Positions 44,094 to 53,684 are shown, numbered from the stretch's first letter. The stretch is 64,000 nucleotides of DNA from Hoeflea marina (GCF_003182275.1 NZ_QGTR01000006.1:186001-250000); one strand, 5' to 3'. Translations and numbers: made by a program. Notes: generated by a model not told the origin, from the sequence alone.

Positions 44094-46364
44094 TCAAAGT
44101 GCCGCGATGAAACAGTCCTGGATGAAGGGCACCTCGGCCACGTTCGATGCCGTCATCACCGGCCGCATGCGCGCCGATGTCGTCGCGGCCCCGAGCACAT
44201 AGGTCGAGGTGATGGTGCGCCGTTCGGCGTTGTCCGGATCAATCTTGACCTGCGTGGTGTCGGCCGCGACCACGGCGCCTCCCACCATGATGGTCGGCGT
44301 GAGCGTGTGCTCGGCGGCAATCCAGGCATCGACCGTGAACACTGTGACGATCGAACTGGATGAGATCCCGAACTCGAACTGCTTCGAGATGGCGACCATG
44401 TCGCCCCGGTGCCGGGCGGTCGTGCCGACCGCAAACTGATCCATGACGATCATCGGAGCCAGGTCCGGGGTGCCGAGCATGACGATGCGGATCTCGGTCA
44501 GCGCCGGCAGGCCGATGAGCGGATGGGTGGCCGTCGTCTCCTCCTTGAAGGGCACCCAGGTGGTGGCGCCCGAGGGCTTGAGCTCGAACTCCAGAGCGGT
44601 GCCGCCAGGCACCCAGGATTTGAACAGCAGGTCGATGTCGGTCATGCCGTTCTCAAGCGTCAGCGGCTGCAGCGGGATGATGGTGCGGACATCGCGGAAG
44701 CGGGCGGCATTGACCTTGAAGGCGAAGTCGCCCTCGACATCGCCCTGCGCCCAGGCGCCATCGCTCATCAGGAACAGCGAGCCGCCCGTGTATTTGTTCT
44801 GCTCGGTGGTGTTGAGGGCATGGTTGCCGGTGGTCACGGTGAACCAGGCGTAGCGCTTGCCGCTCTGCAGGAGGGTCAAGTCAATGTCGAAGCGGTTCCA
44901 TCCGATCGCCAGATCCGGCTGGTTGATCTGCCCGTGCGCGAGCACCTTCTCGACCACCGGCTGGCCGGTCTCGTTGGTCTCGCAGACAAAGAGATAGAGC
45001 GTGCCGTCATTGCCCACGCGTGCGACCGAGAGGTCGATCGAGGTGGCGATCATCGGCTGGGAGACGAGGAAGGTCTGGCCGTAGATCGAACCGTTGATGC
45101 CGATCTCTTCCGTTTCATAGGTCCAGTAGACCTCGTTGTAGGTCTCGCGGCGGATTCGAGTGATCTCGTAGAGGTGATGGCCGGCCCAGGTCTTGTTGGC
45201 GACGATCTCGCCGACCTCCCATTCCTCGCCATCCTTGGTGAAGACCTCACCGGTTCGAAGGTCGCCCAGGAACGACCATCCGCTCGCGTTCTCGCACTGG
45301 TTCTTTGAGGTGCCGTAGACGATCCGCTCGCGGGAAACCTCTTGGCGGATGGCAGTCGTTACCGTGTGAGTGAGCTGCGAGATATTGCGGGTGGCATCAG
45401 TGCCGACATTGGAGATGCGGGTGACCTCGTCATAGGCCGGCACCACGCGGCCGGCCTTGATCATGATCCGCGGATCATCCGAGTTGGTCAGTTGCAGCTG
45501 CGCCTGGCGCTCATTGGCCCAGGCAAAGCGGATGCCGTGGTTGATGCGCGCCAGCCAGTCGCCATGGGCGGTGTCCCATTGGTCGCTGACCAGGCCATAG
45601 TCGAAGACATAGGCACGCTGATTTTCGGGCAGCTCAATGAGCCTCCTGGCAGCCCCGATATCGCGCTGCATCTGCCGGATGATCGCCGGCCGGGGAATGT
45701 CGGAGATCCGAGCTGCAATGTTGGCGATGTCGGTCTCGATCGAGACTGTGCGTTCGAACAGCGCGTCGAGATTGATCTCAAGGCTGGTGACGCGGCCTTC
45801 GACTTCGAAGAGGGTTTTGGCGCGCGAGCTTTCCGCCGGCTCGATGAGCTGGATGCCGGTGGACTTCAAGAGCACGAAGGCGATTGCCGCATCGGTCTCG
45901 GCGACGACCGGCTTGACCGCCGGCGCCGGCGCCTTGTTGCCCTGCTGGACAACGAGCGACACCTTGCGGCCGATCGTCTTCGGCGTCGAGCGGTTGACCG
46001 GGATCGAGGTCTCCGGATCCTGACTGGTCTCGAAGGTGCGGTTGGCGGTCAGCGTTTCCTCGCTGCCGCGCAGGATAATGGCGACCCAGACTTCGTCGGT
46101 GGCGACGATCGGGAGATAGGTCTGCAGGCTCAGCGTGATCTCGGCGGCATTGGCATAGGCGATGCGACCATTGAGGAACCGCCCCGGAGAGACCGTGATC
46201 TCCTGTGCGGAGGCCTGGGCTACCGTGAAAGCCGCCCAGTGGTTCGGATAGCCCACGGCATCGTTGAGCAGATCGTCGACGGCCGACTGGCTGAAGATGC
46301 CGATGTTGTCGAAGTCGGTGTGTTCGGCGATCTCGGCGGAATCGAATACGACGCGGTTGCTCAT
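44094..46364 (-). CDS. Large phage tail-fibre/baseplate protein (DUF4815-like)
   Basis: 756 residues. The N terminus (DFDNIGIFSQSAVDDLLNDAVGYPNHWAAF) and the beta-rich body resemble DUF4815-type phage proteins; a helical stretch near 185-260 could trimerise. The C-terminal third looks like carbohydrate-binding beta sandwiches (FDIDLTLLQSGKRYAWFTVT). Located directly after gpI, where P2 has fibre gpH. Host-binding role inferred. Confidence 0.75.
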   Translation of the reverse strand: MSNRVVFDSAEIAEHTDFDNIGIFSQSAVDDLLNDAVGYPNHWAAFTVAQASAQEITVSPGRFLNGRIAYANAAEITLSLQTYLPIVATDEVWVAIILRGSEETLTANRTFETSQDPETSIPVNRSTPKTIGRKVSLVVQQGNKAPAPAVKPVVAETDAAIAFVLLKSTGIQLIEPAESSRAKTLFEVEGRVTSLEINLDALFERTVSIETDIANIAARISDIPRPAIIRQMQRDIGAARRLIELPENQRAYVFDYGLVSDQWDTAHGDWLARINHGIRFAWANERQAQLQLTNSDDPRIMIKAGRVVPAYDEVTRISNVGTDATRNISQLTHTVTTAIRQEVSRERIVYGTSKNQCENASGWSFLGDLRTGEVFTKDGEEWEVGEIVANKTWAGHHLYEITRIRRETYNEVYWTYETEEIGINGSIYGQTFLVSQPMIATSIDLSVARVGNDGTLYLFVCETNETGQPVVEKVLAHGQINQPDLAIGWNRFDIDLTLLQSGKRYAWFTVTTGNHALNTTEQNKYTGGSLFLMSDGAWAQGDVEGDFAFKVNAARFRDVRTIIPLQPLTLENGMTDIDLLFKSWVPGGTALEFELKPSGATTWVPFKEETTATHPLIGLPALTEIRIVMLGTPDLAPMIVMDQFAVGTTARHRGDMVAISKQFEFGISSSSIVTVFTVDAWIAAEHTLTPTIMVGGAVVAADTTQVKIDPDNAERRTITSTYVLGAATTSARMRPVMTASNVAEVPFIQDCFIAAL

Positions 46365-46371
46365 GGTGTCC

Positions 46372-47004
46372 TCACAGTCTGGTGCGGTTGATAAAGCCGC
46401 CGAAAAGTTGGGTTTCCTCGTCGGGCAGGATGTCGGCGAAGATCGCGCGCCGGCGCCAGGCGAAGGTGACCGAATATTGGGTCTCGGGTGCCTTGGCGGT
46501 GGCCATGGCGATCTTGGCGCGGCGGATGGGTTCGAGATCCACGGATTTGAGCGGTGCCGCGCCGATGACGGCCTTGCCGAATTCGAACACGTTGACCGGC
46601 CGTGTCAGGCTCAGCCGGACCAGATAGTGAGCGACGAACGGCTTGTGGCCGACCGGCGTTATGCCGATGACGGCGCGGCCAAAGGCGAACCGCGCCGGGT
46701 GGGCGATGACGTCCACGATCTCGGCATCGACATAGGCGAGGTATCGCCTGAGGCCTGCGCGGGTGCCCTTGAGGCTTGCGAGTTCGGCTGCCTCGGAGAC
46801 CATCTGGCGCTTGCGCGCGAGCGGCCAGTCCTCAAACCAGAGATCGACACTTTCGTGGGCGGCGAGGAAGGGCAGCATTGCGGCCGGCGCTGTGGCCGGG
46901 TCCATAGTTTCAGTGAACGGCACCGGCAGTTCGTCGAAGGTGGCGGCAAACAGCGCCTGCTCGAAGACACCGGCATTTGCAGGCAGGATCGAGGGGACGC
47001 TCAT
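46372..47004 (-). CDS. Phage tail protein I (P2 gpI-like)
   Basis: 210 residues. P2 gpI family pattern in the first 110 residues (LPANAGVFEQALFAA, LPFLAAHESVDLWFEDWPLARKRQMV, KGTRAGLRRYLAYVDAEI). Part of the baseplate wedge. ATGA overlap with gpJ. Confidence 0.9.
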   Translation of the reverse strand: MSVPSILPANAGVFEQALFAATFDELPVPFTETMDPATAPAAMLPFLAAHESVDLWFEDWPLARKRQMVSEAAELASLKGTRAGLRRYLAYVDAEIVDVIAHPARFAFGRAVIGITPVGHKPFVAHYLVRLSLTRPVNVFEFGKAVIGAAPLKSVDLEPIRRAKIAMATAKAPETQYSVTFAWRRRAIFADILPDEETQLFGGFINRTRL

Positions 47005-47921
47005 GCCCGGATCTCCAGCGTGATGGCGATGCTGGTCAGAACCGGCACGGTGTAGGGGTCGGCGGCGATCTCGACAGGCGCCAGGTCACGGACCTTGATC
47101 ACGTTGGGACCGTAAGCCGCACCTGAGAGCAGGCCCGCCGGGATCTCGCCGCCGATCAGCATGCGGGCGGCACCGGCTGAACGCACGCGCTCGATGACTT
47201 CGCTCCGGATGATCTCGGCATCAGGTCCCGGCGGCACCTCGATCACCATCTCGACGCTGTATTCGAGCGGCGTCGCATCGATGACGGCGACGCTCACGGC
47301 TTCCGGTTTGACGTGGTCGGCCAGCACAGCGGCCGTCACCAGCGCGCGCTCGGCAGGCGATGGGATTGCACCCATTGGCCCGATGATGACGACGTCGGTG
47401 TCGCCGCGCCGGCCGTGGATGGCATGGCCATTGACGCGGGCATCATGCATCTGCGGCCAGGCAGTGAAGGCCTGGTAGAGATAGCAGTCGCGCGAGCCGG
47501 CCGCGGCGCGGTCAAACGAGAGCAGATATCGGCGCAACAGCGATGCATCATTCTCCATCACAGCCGGCGTCGAGCCGTTGGCGGGCGTGATTGTCAGCCG
47601 TTCGACATTCTGCCTGGCAACCACCGCATCAAGGTTCGTGCCCTTCGCCTCTGTCGCAAGCAGCGCCTTGATCCCGTCATTGACGCGCTGCCGATCGAGA
47701 AGGCGCAGAAACGCGAAGGCCTGGCCGACGATGATGACCGGGTCGGTTTCGAGCTGCTCGACATCGTAGGCCGGGAGCGTTGGATTGTCAGCGCGCGCGT
47801 CCTCCCAGATCGCGGTGAACCGGGCGATGAACTGGGCAATCAGCGACTGAGCGTTCAGCGGCTCGATGATCGCCGGTACCGGCACGCGGGAGAGGTCGAT
47901 GGATATCGGGGCGTAAGTCAT
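47001..47921 (-). CDS. Baseplate assembly protein J (P2 gpJ / Mu gp47-like)
   Basis: 306 residues. Baseplate_J pattern: FTAIWEDARADNPTLPAYD, YLYQAFTAWPQMHDARVNGHAIHGRRGDTDVVII, and LLSGAAYGPNVIKVRDLAP. Forms the wedge arm of the contractile baseplate. ATG at 47921 overlaps the preceding stop (TGATG). Confidence 0.92.
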   Translation of the reverse strand: MTYAPISIDLSRVPVPAIIEPLNAQSLIAQFIARFTAIWEDARADNPTLPAYDVEQLETDPVIIVGQAFAFLRLLDRQRVNDGIKALLATEAKGTNLDAVVARQNVERLTITPANGSTPAVMENDASLLRRYLLSFDRAAAGSRDCYLYQAFTAWPQMHDARVNGHAIHGRRGDTDVVIIGPMGAIPSPAERALVTAAVLADHVKPEAVSVAVIDATPLEYSVEMVIEVPPGPDAEIIRSEVIERVRSAGAARMLIGGEIPAGLLSGAAYGPNVIKVRDLAPVEIAADPYTVPVLTSIAITLEIRA

Positions 47922-48328
47922 CAATTGACACCCAGCTGAGAGGTGAGCGTCATCGGCACGAGCGCCTGGTCGTCGTCGGAGACATCGTAGTTGCCGAAGC
48001 GGCCCTCGGGGAAATAGGTGCCGGCATAGCGCACCCCCAAAGTGCCATCGCGTTCGAGCTTGACGAACTGCAGGCTGGAAATCCGATATTCCGGCTCATA
48101 GCGGTGGGCGGCCTCGACCATCGAGACATAGATGTCGAGCGCCAGCGCCGGCGTGATGTCGTCGCCAAGGTGGCCGCGCAAACGGGATCCGAATTCCAGA
48201 CGCATGATCCGGGTGCCGATCACGGTTACCCAGATGACCGCGAGCGACTGGCGCAGATGCGCGATGCCGCGCAGGATTTCCCCTGTCTCGCGGTCGACGC
48301 CCGTGCGGTATCGGATTGCGTTTGCCAC
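47921..48328 (-). CDS. Baseplate protein W (GPW/gp25 family)
   Basis: 135 residues, the lysozyme-like gp25 fold of baseplates (REFGSRL-like MRLEFGSRLRGHLGDDI, EPEYRISSLQFVKLERDGTLGVRYAGTYFP). Start is GTG at 48328 with AGGAG 8 bp upstream; the upstream TTG in frame is less likely. Confidence 0.9.
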   Translation of the reverse strand: MANAIRYRTGVDRETGEILRGIAHLRQSLAVIWVTVIGTRIMRLEFGSRLRGHLGDDITPALALDIYVSMVEAAHRYEPEYRISSLQFVKLERDGTLGVRYAGTYFPEGRFGNYDVSDDDQALVPMTLTSQLGVN

Positions 48329-48342
48329 CCTCTCAACTCCTC

Positions 48343-48561
48343 TCAATCGGCCTTTGAAGACGCTTCACGTGCGACCTCGATTGCGCCGATGCGCAGTTCG
48401 TGGGCGGCCTCAACTGGGCGCAGGTGCACCAGGTCGCCTGGCTTGACCGGGCGGCCGGCGACACGCGGTCCCGCAAGCGCCGTGACCTTGTAAGCGCCAC
48501 CGTGATCGGCGGGCTTCGGGGTGACCTCTGCTCTCAGCTTTGATTTCGCACTTCTGGCCAT
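48343..48561 (-). CDS. Small phage protein between baseplate V and W
   Basis: 72 residues, basic, no membrane segment (MARSAKSKLRAEVTPKPADH, VKPGDLVHLRPVEAAHELRIGAIEV). AGGAA lies 8 bp before the ATG at 48561; a start at 48582 would overlap the V stop (ATGA) and add seven residues. No family recognised; baseplate-associated by position. Confidence 0.65.
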   Translation of the reverse strand: MARSAKSKLRAEVTPKPADHGGAYKVTALAGPRVAGRPVKPGDLVHLRPVEAAHELRIGAIEVAREASSKAD

Positions 48562-48578
48562 GGCGGCGGTTCCTTTCC

Positions 48579-49148
48579 TCATGTTGCGCTGACCACGCCC
48601 GAGCCGGTGATGATGGGCCATTGTCCCGCGCTCGATCCGGCTCCGACCTGGACCAGGTCGCCGACGCGCGCCACGGCCTTGCCGCCTTCGCCGCCCAGCG
48701 TGACCGTCTCGGCATCGACATGGACGTTTCGTGCGGCCACTCGCGTGGTCTCCTTTTCGAGCGTGATGCGGGAGCCGTCGGCAAACTCGATCACGGCCTC
48801 GGTCGACTTGTTGGACGGCGGAGCGTGGTCATCGTCATAGGTCGACCAATGGGCGACGGAGCCCGAGCCGATGGTGCCGGATGGCGAGAGCATGATCATC
48901 TGCTCGTTGTCGGCCGGCGGGGCGTGAACCTTCAGCGTTCCCGCGCCTGGCTGCTGCCACCGCACGGGTGGAGACAGGACCTCTTCGCCGTCCGGCGTCT
49001 TGCCCAGGATGAGGCGCACGGTGCGGTCTTCGAAGTTCTGGCTTCCGGGTTTGACCTTGCCGGGCAGCACGGCGGAGGCGACCCGGCGTTCAACTCGCTG
49101 GATCTTGCGGTGAAGCGTCCGGATCTCGGAAGCGACGAGCCGGCTCAT
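48579..49148 (-). CDS. Baseplate assembly protein V (P2 gpV / Mu gp45-like spike)
   Basis: 189 residues. An N-terminal helix, an OB-like part (VRLILGKTPDGEEVLSPPVRW) and a beta-helical tip with FADGSRITLEKET and DAETVTLGG repeats, as in membrane-piercing spikes. ATGA overlap with the upstream DUF1834 gene. Confidence 0.88.
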   Translation of the reverse strand: MSRLVASEIRTLHRKIQRVERRVASAVLPGKVKPGSQNFEDRTVRLILGKTPDGEEVLSPPVRWQQPGAGTLKVHAPPADNEQMIMLSPSGTIGSGSVAHWSTYDDDHAPPSNKSTEAVIEFADGSRITLEKETTRVAARNVHVDAETVTLGGEGGKAVARVGDLVQVGAGSSAGQWPIITGSGVVSAT

Positions 49149-49768
49149 GACTGGTCCCTCTCGATGAGCGCCCGGATCTCGTCCGGAATGCCGTCGTCAA
49201 ACAGGACCTGCTCGTCCTCGGTCTCGGAGACCTGAGGCGTTTCGGTCGAGAATGGAGAGGCGCCGTGTTCGAACACCGTCTGCGTCCAGGTCACCACATA
49301 GTAGGCCATGCCCCGGGCGAAGCTCCTGGCGGTAAACAGCGGCCGGAACTCGGCCGGCGGTGTGGTCAGCGGCAGGCCGATATAGGTCAGTCCCCAGGAC
49401 GCCGCATCTTCGTCGCCAAGGAGCTGCAGCAGAAACCCGCCAATCGCGTGGCCCACGACCTCGCGGTCGACCCGGCGCTTGAGGCCGATATCAGCCAGAT
49501 CTTCAACGACGATGTAGGCCGCGAACTCGACCATGAGGCCATGGCTTGCCGAGACGTCTTCGACGGCGCGGATCCGCGTCCAGCCGATGGCAATGCCGGG
49601 CGCCTTGACGATGTCATTCTCGACCACGTCCGAGATATCGAGCTTGCCAGGATGCGAGAGGACGGTGACACCGCTCAGGTGCGATGTGATGGTTTGAACG
49701 ATGGCCGTTTTCACCGCTTCGATGCGATTGTCCAGGATCAGGCCTGAGAGGGTCTTAGCTTCGATCAT
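49145..49768 (-). CDS. DUF1834 (Mu gp37-like) tail completion protein
   Basis: 207 residues resembling Mu gp37/DUF1834 (VVENDIVKAPGIAIGWTRIRAVEDVS, FAAYIVVEDL). Likely a head-tail connector or tail terminator. ATGA overlap with the gene before. Ends with an acidic stretch (SETEDEQVLFDDGIPDE). Confidence 0.8.
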   Translation of the reverse strand: MIEAKTLSGLILDNRIEAVKTAIVQTITSHLSGVTVLSHPGKLDISDVVENDIVKAPGIAIGWTRIRAVEDVSASHGLMVEFAAYIVVEDLADIGLKRRVDREVVGHAIGGFLLQLLGDEDAASWGLTYIGLPLTTPPAEFRPLFTARSFARGMAYYVVTWTQTVFEHGASPFSTETPQVSETEDEQVLFDDGIPDEIRALIERDQS

Positions 49769-50244
49769 CGGATCAGGCTCCCGAGATAATCGGTCACCAC
49801 GTCGCGGATCTCCGTCTCGTTGTCGGTGGAGAGACCAACGAAGGGCCGGGCGGGAATGGTGACCTTCTTGGCACGGACGGTCTTGCCGCCGACCTTGAAG
49901 ACGAGGAACTCAGCGCCCTTGGGGACGATCTCGGCTCCCTCCTGGTGAACATGGGCGTACTGCCATGCCGCACCCCATTCGGCCTCTGCCGAGGACGACT
50001 GCGAGGCGACGCTGTCGAGCAGGTTGCGGCCGGTCTTGAGCAGGATCGAGGTTCCTTCCGCATTCGGAAGCCAGGCCGTCCCGTCCGGCCCGGTCTTCTC
50101 CTCGGAGATCCGGCGGCGGGTCTGGCTTTCGCCGATCGCAGCAATCGCATCCATCAACGGCCCGGTCGGGAAGTCGGCGAGCGAGGCGAAGTCGGTGATG
50201 ACTTTTTCCAAATTGCCGGTTTCGAAAACGAGGGAAATGCTCAT
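49765..50244 (-). CDS. Phage virion morphogenesis protein (Mu gpG / P2 gpS-like)
   Basis: 159 residues matching the Phage_tail_S family (MDAIAAIGESQTRRRISEEKTGPDGTAWLPNAEGTSILLKTGRNLLDSV, PARPFVGLSTDNETEI), a head-tail or tail completion factor. Start overlaps the DUF1320 stop by one base (TGATG). Confidence 0.9.
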   Translation of the reverse strand: MSISLVFETGNLEKVITDFASLADFPTGPLMDAIAAIGESQTRRRISEEKTGPDGTAWLPNAEGTSILLKTGRNLLDSVASQSSSAEAEWGAAWQYAHVHQEGAEIVPKGAEFLVFKVGGKTVRAKKVTIPARPFVGLSTDNETEIRDVVTDYLGSLIR

Positions 50245-50708
50245 CAGAGCCCCCGCAGTCGGTCGCGGGTGAAGATGCGGGCGGGCGCTTCGATCAGGAC
50301 CTGATTGGGCGAGCTTGAGCTGGCGCCGCCGGCCGGAACACCACCGGCCTCGCCGTTGATGAACGACAGGCCGCCGCGGCCCGCAGAGATCGCTTCGAGA
50401 CGCTTGATGGCGGCATTGTAGCGATCTTCCAGCCGCTCGCTTGAGCGCGAGAACGCAATCGCGACCCGGTAGAGCGCGATGTCGATCGTATAGAGGCGCA
50501 GAGTGCCGAGGCTGTCTTCATCAAGCCGGGTGAGTTCGTCCAGGCCGTAGCGCGCCTTGAGCACGCCACGCACCTCCGACGACGCATCGCGAAGTGCGGC
50601 CTCGATCCGGGCGTCGTCGCGCTGGCCGGTGTCTTCGTCGGCCGCCAGCACGATCAGCTCGCGCGGATAGCGGGCTTCCATGTCGCTGAGCGTTGCGTAA
50701 TCGGTCAT
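50244..50708 (-). CDS. DUF1320 (Mu gp36-like) head completion protein
   Basis: 154 residues. DUF1320 features: YATLSDMEARYPRELIVLAADEDTGQ, the ALRDASSEVRGVLKARYG helix and a Ser/Gly-rich C terminus. A head-tail adaptor in Mu. The start at 50708 was preferred over the in-frame ATG at 50720 because MTDYATL is the usual N terminus. Confidence 0.88.
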   Translation of the reverse strand: MTDYATLSDMEARYPRELIVLAADEDTGQRDDARIEAALRDASSEVRGVLKARYGLDELTRLDEDSLGTLRLYTIDIALYRVAIAFSRSSERLEDRYNAAIKRLEAISAGRGGLSFINGEAGGVPAGGASSSSPNQVLIEAPARIFTRDRLRGL

Positions 50709-50723
50709 CGGGGGTTCCAAACG

Positions 50724-51014
50724 CTAGTGGGTGAGGCCGGCATCTTTGAGTTCATCGAGAAGCTCGATGCCGACGCTCACCGTGGACCCGGCCTTGCGGA
50801 TCCTGCCATTGACCATCGCCTGGCGGGTGAGCATGGCGGTGTAGAGGATCGGGCCGGTGGGCAGCGGCTCCGGAGCGGCGGCTGTCGCTGTCGCCGGTAT
50901 CGCCTGAGTGATCGGCGCCGAGGCGGCGCCACCGGTCTCGGCGCCGGGATTGGCAGCGGTCAAGCCTGCGTCGGCGTTGGCTGTGTCGGCGGGCTTCTGG
51001 GTCTGCTTGGCCAT
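50724..51014 (-). CDS. Small phage head-region protein, Ala/Thr/Pro-rich
   Basis: 96 residues: a low-complexity N terminus (1-55) and a folded C-terminal segment (LTRQAMVNGRIRKAGSTVSVGIELLDELKDAGL). Such proteins often follow the capsid gene; function unknown. The start at 51014 has purine-rich sequence upstream. Confidence 0.7.
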   Translation of the reverse strand: MAKQTQKPADTANADAGLTAANPGAETGGAASAPITQAIPATATAAAPEPLPTGPILYTAMLTRQAMVNGRIRKAGSTVSVGIELLDELKDAGLTH

Positions 51015-51106
51015 TGGGATCTCCAGTGTTTGAAGCTTTGAGGTGAGCTGCGGGGGAGAGCCAGAATGCTCTCCCCCTTTCACGGTCCTTCGCTCGGGGG
51101 ATATTT

Positions 51107-52072
51107 CTAGTCGGCGACGACGCCGGTGAGCTGGTAGCCAACATCCTTGGCGCAGATCAGCTCCTTGACCCGCTCGCCGACGCGGATGACGGTACCGCCG
51201 CCAAGGCCGACATTGGGGTCTTCGATGCGGCCGGAGACGCGGTTTCCATACTCGGCGGTGTAGCCGAAGGTGATGCCGCCTTCGGGCCGGGCGATCGGGT
51301 TGATGTGCAGCGCCTGGATGGAGTTGCCCCAGACGCGGTCGAGGACCGGCGCCTGACCCTTCCGCGCCGTGTTGACATATCCTTCGCCGACCAGGATCTC
51401 GCGGATCTCCAGGAGGCGCGCCAGTTCCTCGCGGCTGATGATGCCCTTGTTGGTGAAGCTGCCGCGGATCGCGTTGACCAGGTGCGGGTGCGAACTCAGC
51501 GTCTGCCAGACCTTGTTGCCCATCACGAGCGTATTGGCGCGGTAGATCAGCGTCCCGTTGATGGCTTCCTTGAGCACTTCGAGCGGGTTGGAATTGTCGT
51601 AGTCGGAGAACTTGTCGGTGCCGGTCAGTGCCAGCCGGCGGGCGGCGTCATAGGAATTGGTATCCTGGATCATCTTGGCGACGCGGACTTCGCGGTCGAG
51701 CAAGGTGAGGTCGGTCAGCATCATGGTGGCGTAGGTTTCGGGATTGAAGGACGAACGGTTTTCCGCCCGCGCCCGCTCGGCCTCCACGATGTCGGAATTG
51801 GGAATCGGATCCTCGAGCCCGAAGTCTTCGACGCTCTCGGTCTTCTCGGTGGATTCGAACTCCACCCGGTTGACCCGGCCGGTGCGGCCGACCCGCGTGT
51901 CGGGAACGGAGAACGCCTGGCCGAGCGGGTATTCGAGCCATTTGAACTTCTCGCCGGCGACGGGCTGGCGCGGCAGCACGCGATCGGCGATCAGCGTCTG
52001 CGCGTCATTGCTGTAGCCGATGGCGATCGCGGAGAGCGTCGGGTCGACCACAAAGGGGCGATTGGGAGCCAT
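51107..52072 (-). CDS. Phage major capsid protein
   Basis: 321 residues. VDPTLSAIAIGYSNDAQTLIADRVLPRQPVAGEKFKW and the P-domain-like YDNSNPLEVLKEAINGTLIYRANTLVMGNKVWQTLSSHP are typical of phage capsid proteins of the gpE type rather than Mu gpT. Forms the icosahedral shell. Placed downstream of the protease and cement genes, as expected. Confidence 0.88.
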   Translation of the reverse strand: MAPNRPFVVDPTLSAIAIGYSNDAQTLIADRVLPRQPVAGEKFKWLEYPLGQAFSVPDTRVGRTGRVNRVEFESTEKTESVEDFGLEDPIPNSDIVEAERARAENRSSFNPETYATMMLTDLTLLDREVRVAKMIQDTNSYDAARRLALTGTDKFSDYDNSNPLEVLKEAINGTLIYRANTLVMGNKVWQTLSSHPHLVNAIRGSFTNKGIISREELARLLEIREILVGEGYVNTARKGQAPVLDRVWGNSIQALHINPIARPEGGITFGYTAEYGNRVSGRIEDPNVGLGGGTVIRVGERVKELICAKDVGYQLTGVVAD

Positions 52073-52146
52073 GGTAGTTTCCTTCGGTTCAGTTGCAGCG
52101 GTCAGCCCGCGTCTTCAGGGTTGGGGCCAGGGTTGGGAAAGGCCGG

Positions 52147-52527
52147 TCAGGGGGCCGGATGGGAGATGATGGAGGGCGCGAGCAAGATCGGGATGATGTC
52201 GCCGGCGAACCCGTCGCTCTGCGCAAAGCACACGACGCGGATCGCCGACCCGGCCACAGGCAGCGCCTTGATGCCTTTTCCGTTGGCGTCGGCCGTCAGC
52301 GGATCACCGGCGGTCACTGTGCCGCCAAGCTCAAGCTCGTATCCGCCGACCTGAACCACATCGACCATGCCGCCGATCGGAGCGCCCATGCGCTCGGACA
52401 CGCCGATGGAGGGCGATGTGGCGGACGTTGCCGTGGTCACGTTGGCGGCGGTGCCCGAAAAGGCGACGATGCGGTAGCCGGCGATGGCAGCACTTGCGAA
52501 GAAGGATTTGATCAGGATCGGCGTCAT
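52147..52527 (-). CDS. Capsid decoration (cement) protein, DUF2190-like
   Basis: 126 residues, beta-rich, Ala/Gly/Ser-rich: a cement-type pattern (GVSERMGAPIGGMVDVVQVGGYELELGGTVTAGDPLTADANGKG). Stabilises the expanded head. Between scaffold/protease and major capsid genes. Confidence 0.82.
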   Translation of the reverse strand: MTPILIKSFFASAAIAGYRIVAFSGTAANVTTATSATSPSIGVSERMGAPIGGMVDVVQVGGYELELGGTVTAGDPLTADANGKGIKALPVAGSAIRVVCFAQSDGFAGDIIPILLAPSIISHPAP

Positions 52528-52583
52528 GGTCTTTTCTTTCCGGTTGTCGAGCAGCTTTCGGTCAGGGCTCGGAGTGGGCAGCT

Positions 52584-53630
52584 TCAGGCGGTCTTGGCGG
52601 AGCTGGTTGCTTGCGCCTGGACGGCGGCGACAGCCTGGTCGAAGGGAATGTTGACGCCCTTGGCCTTCAGGGACGCCTGGTAGCCGCGCGCTTCAGCCGC
52701 GAGATTGACGGGATCAACTGCGGTCGCGGTCGGCTCCGGGGGAGAGGCGGGCTGCAGGCTCAGACTGGAGGCGCCGAGCTTTTCCGGGGTGATGTCGAGG
52801 AGCTCCGCCACCTGCGCAAATCCGTCATCGGTGGCGCAGAGCTTGGCGTAATGGTCCTTCTGAGCCGGCAGGATCTTCTTGGCCGTGAGTGCAGCCGACA
52901 GCAGGGCTGCGACCTTCTCGTCGCGTGCGGTCTTCTGGAGCGCTGAGAGTTCGGAGTTCACGGCCGCGAGCCTTGCGAGCGCTTCGTCGTGAACCGCCTT
53001 ATCGACCTTCGAGGTGGACAATGCGGCCAGGGCGGCAAGGCAGGCGTCCTCATTGGCGTCAGTTGAAAGGCCGAGGGCAGTGGCGATAGCTTTCATGGAT
53101 CTGGTCTCCGTGGTGAGGGATGCGGCGGCAAGCGCCGGCATGGAAAGGGCGGGGGCCGCAACGAGGGCTACGGAATGAAGCCAGGTGGCCTTGCCGAACT
53201 CGTCGTGGCGGAATGTGGGGGAGAGGTAGCGATGGGTGCGCGCACCAAGCGCCTGGCGTCCGGCATCAAGCCAGTCGACCTCGCCATAGAGCCCATCGGG
53301 TTCCGAGGTCAGGCTCTTGATCCAGCCAATCGCGCCGGCGTCGCCGCCAAAGATGCTGGCGGAAATCTGATGATTGAGATCGACCGGGATCTCGATGCCG
53401 TCTGCCGCAAAGCGCTGCACCAGGATCTCGGGGGTGAATTCATAGGCGCGGCCGTCGCGGGTTTCGATCCGGCCGCGCGGCGCGATCTTGACGCGCATGG
53501 GCTTGGTGTCGGTCGCGGCCGAGAGCTGCCCCAGCTCGATGGTCAGGGCACCGCGCGCGAAATTGGCGCTGACGTCATCGTCTGACTTGGGGGCTGCCTT
53601 GGGGGCTGATTTGGTGATTGCTTTGCTCAT
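52584..53630 (-). CDS. Phage protease/scaffold (Mu gpI-gpZ-like)
   Basis: 348 residues. N-terminal protease half (KIAPRGRIETRDGRAYEF, GIEIPVDLNHQ, GWIKSLTSEPDGLYGEVDW, YLSPTF) and C-terminal scaffold half with coiled coil (LAALSTSKVDKAVHDEALARLAAVNSELSALQ). Matures the prohead. The 44 bp upstream hold a perfect phage palindrome, so it may begin a transcript. Confidence 0.9.
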   Translation of the reverse strand: MSKAITKSAPKAAPKSDDDVSANFARGALTIELGQLSAATDTKPMRVKIAPRGRIETRDGRAYEFTPEILVQRFAADGIEIPVDLNHQISASIFGGDAGAIGWIKSLTSEPDGLYGEVDWLDAGRQALGARTHRYLSPTFRHDEFGKATWLHSVALVAAPALSMPALAAASLTTETRSMKAIATALGLSTDANEDACLAALAALSTSKVDKAVHDEALARLAAVNSELSALQKTARDEKVAALLSAALTAKKILPAQKDHYAKLCATDDGFAQVAELLDITPEKLGASSLSLQPASPPEPTATAVDPVNLAAEARGYQASLKAKGVNIPFDQAVAAVQAQATSSAKTA

Positions 53631-53664
53631 GGCGAATTGAATGCCATGGCGGACAGAGAGACGG

Positions 53665-53684
53665 CCGCTGACACCTGTCAGCGG
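53665..53684. promoter_or_regulatory. Phage palindrome, perfect copy, upstream of protease gene
   Basis: CCGCTGACA-CC-TGTCAGCGG, perfect 9-bp arms, centre 44 bp upstream of the protease/scaffold start in an otherwise gene-free 271-bp region. Shares the CGCTGACA-NN-TGTCAGCG core with 61835-61852. No T-run follows, so an operator is more likely than a terminator. Confidence 0.7.
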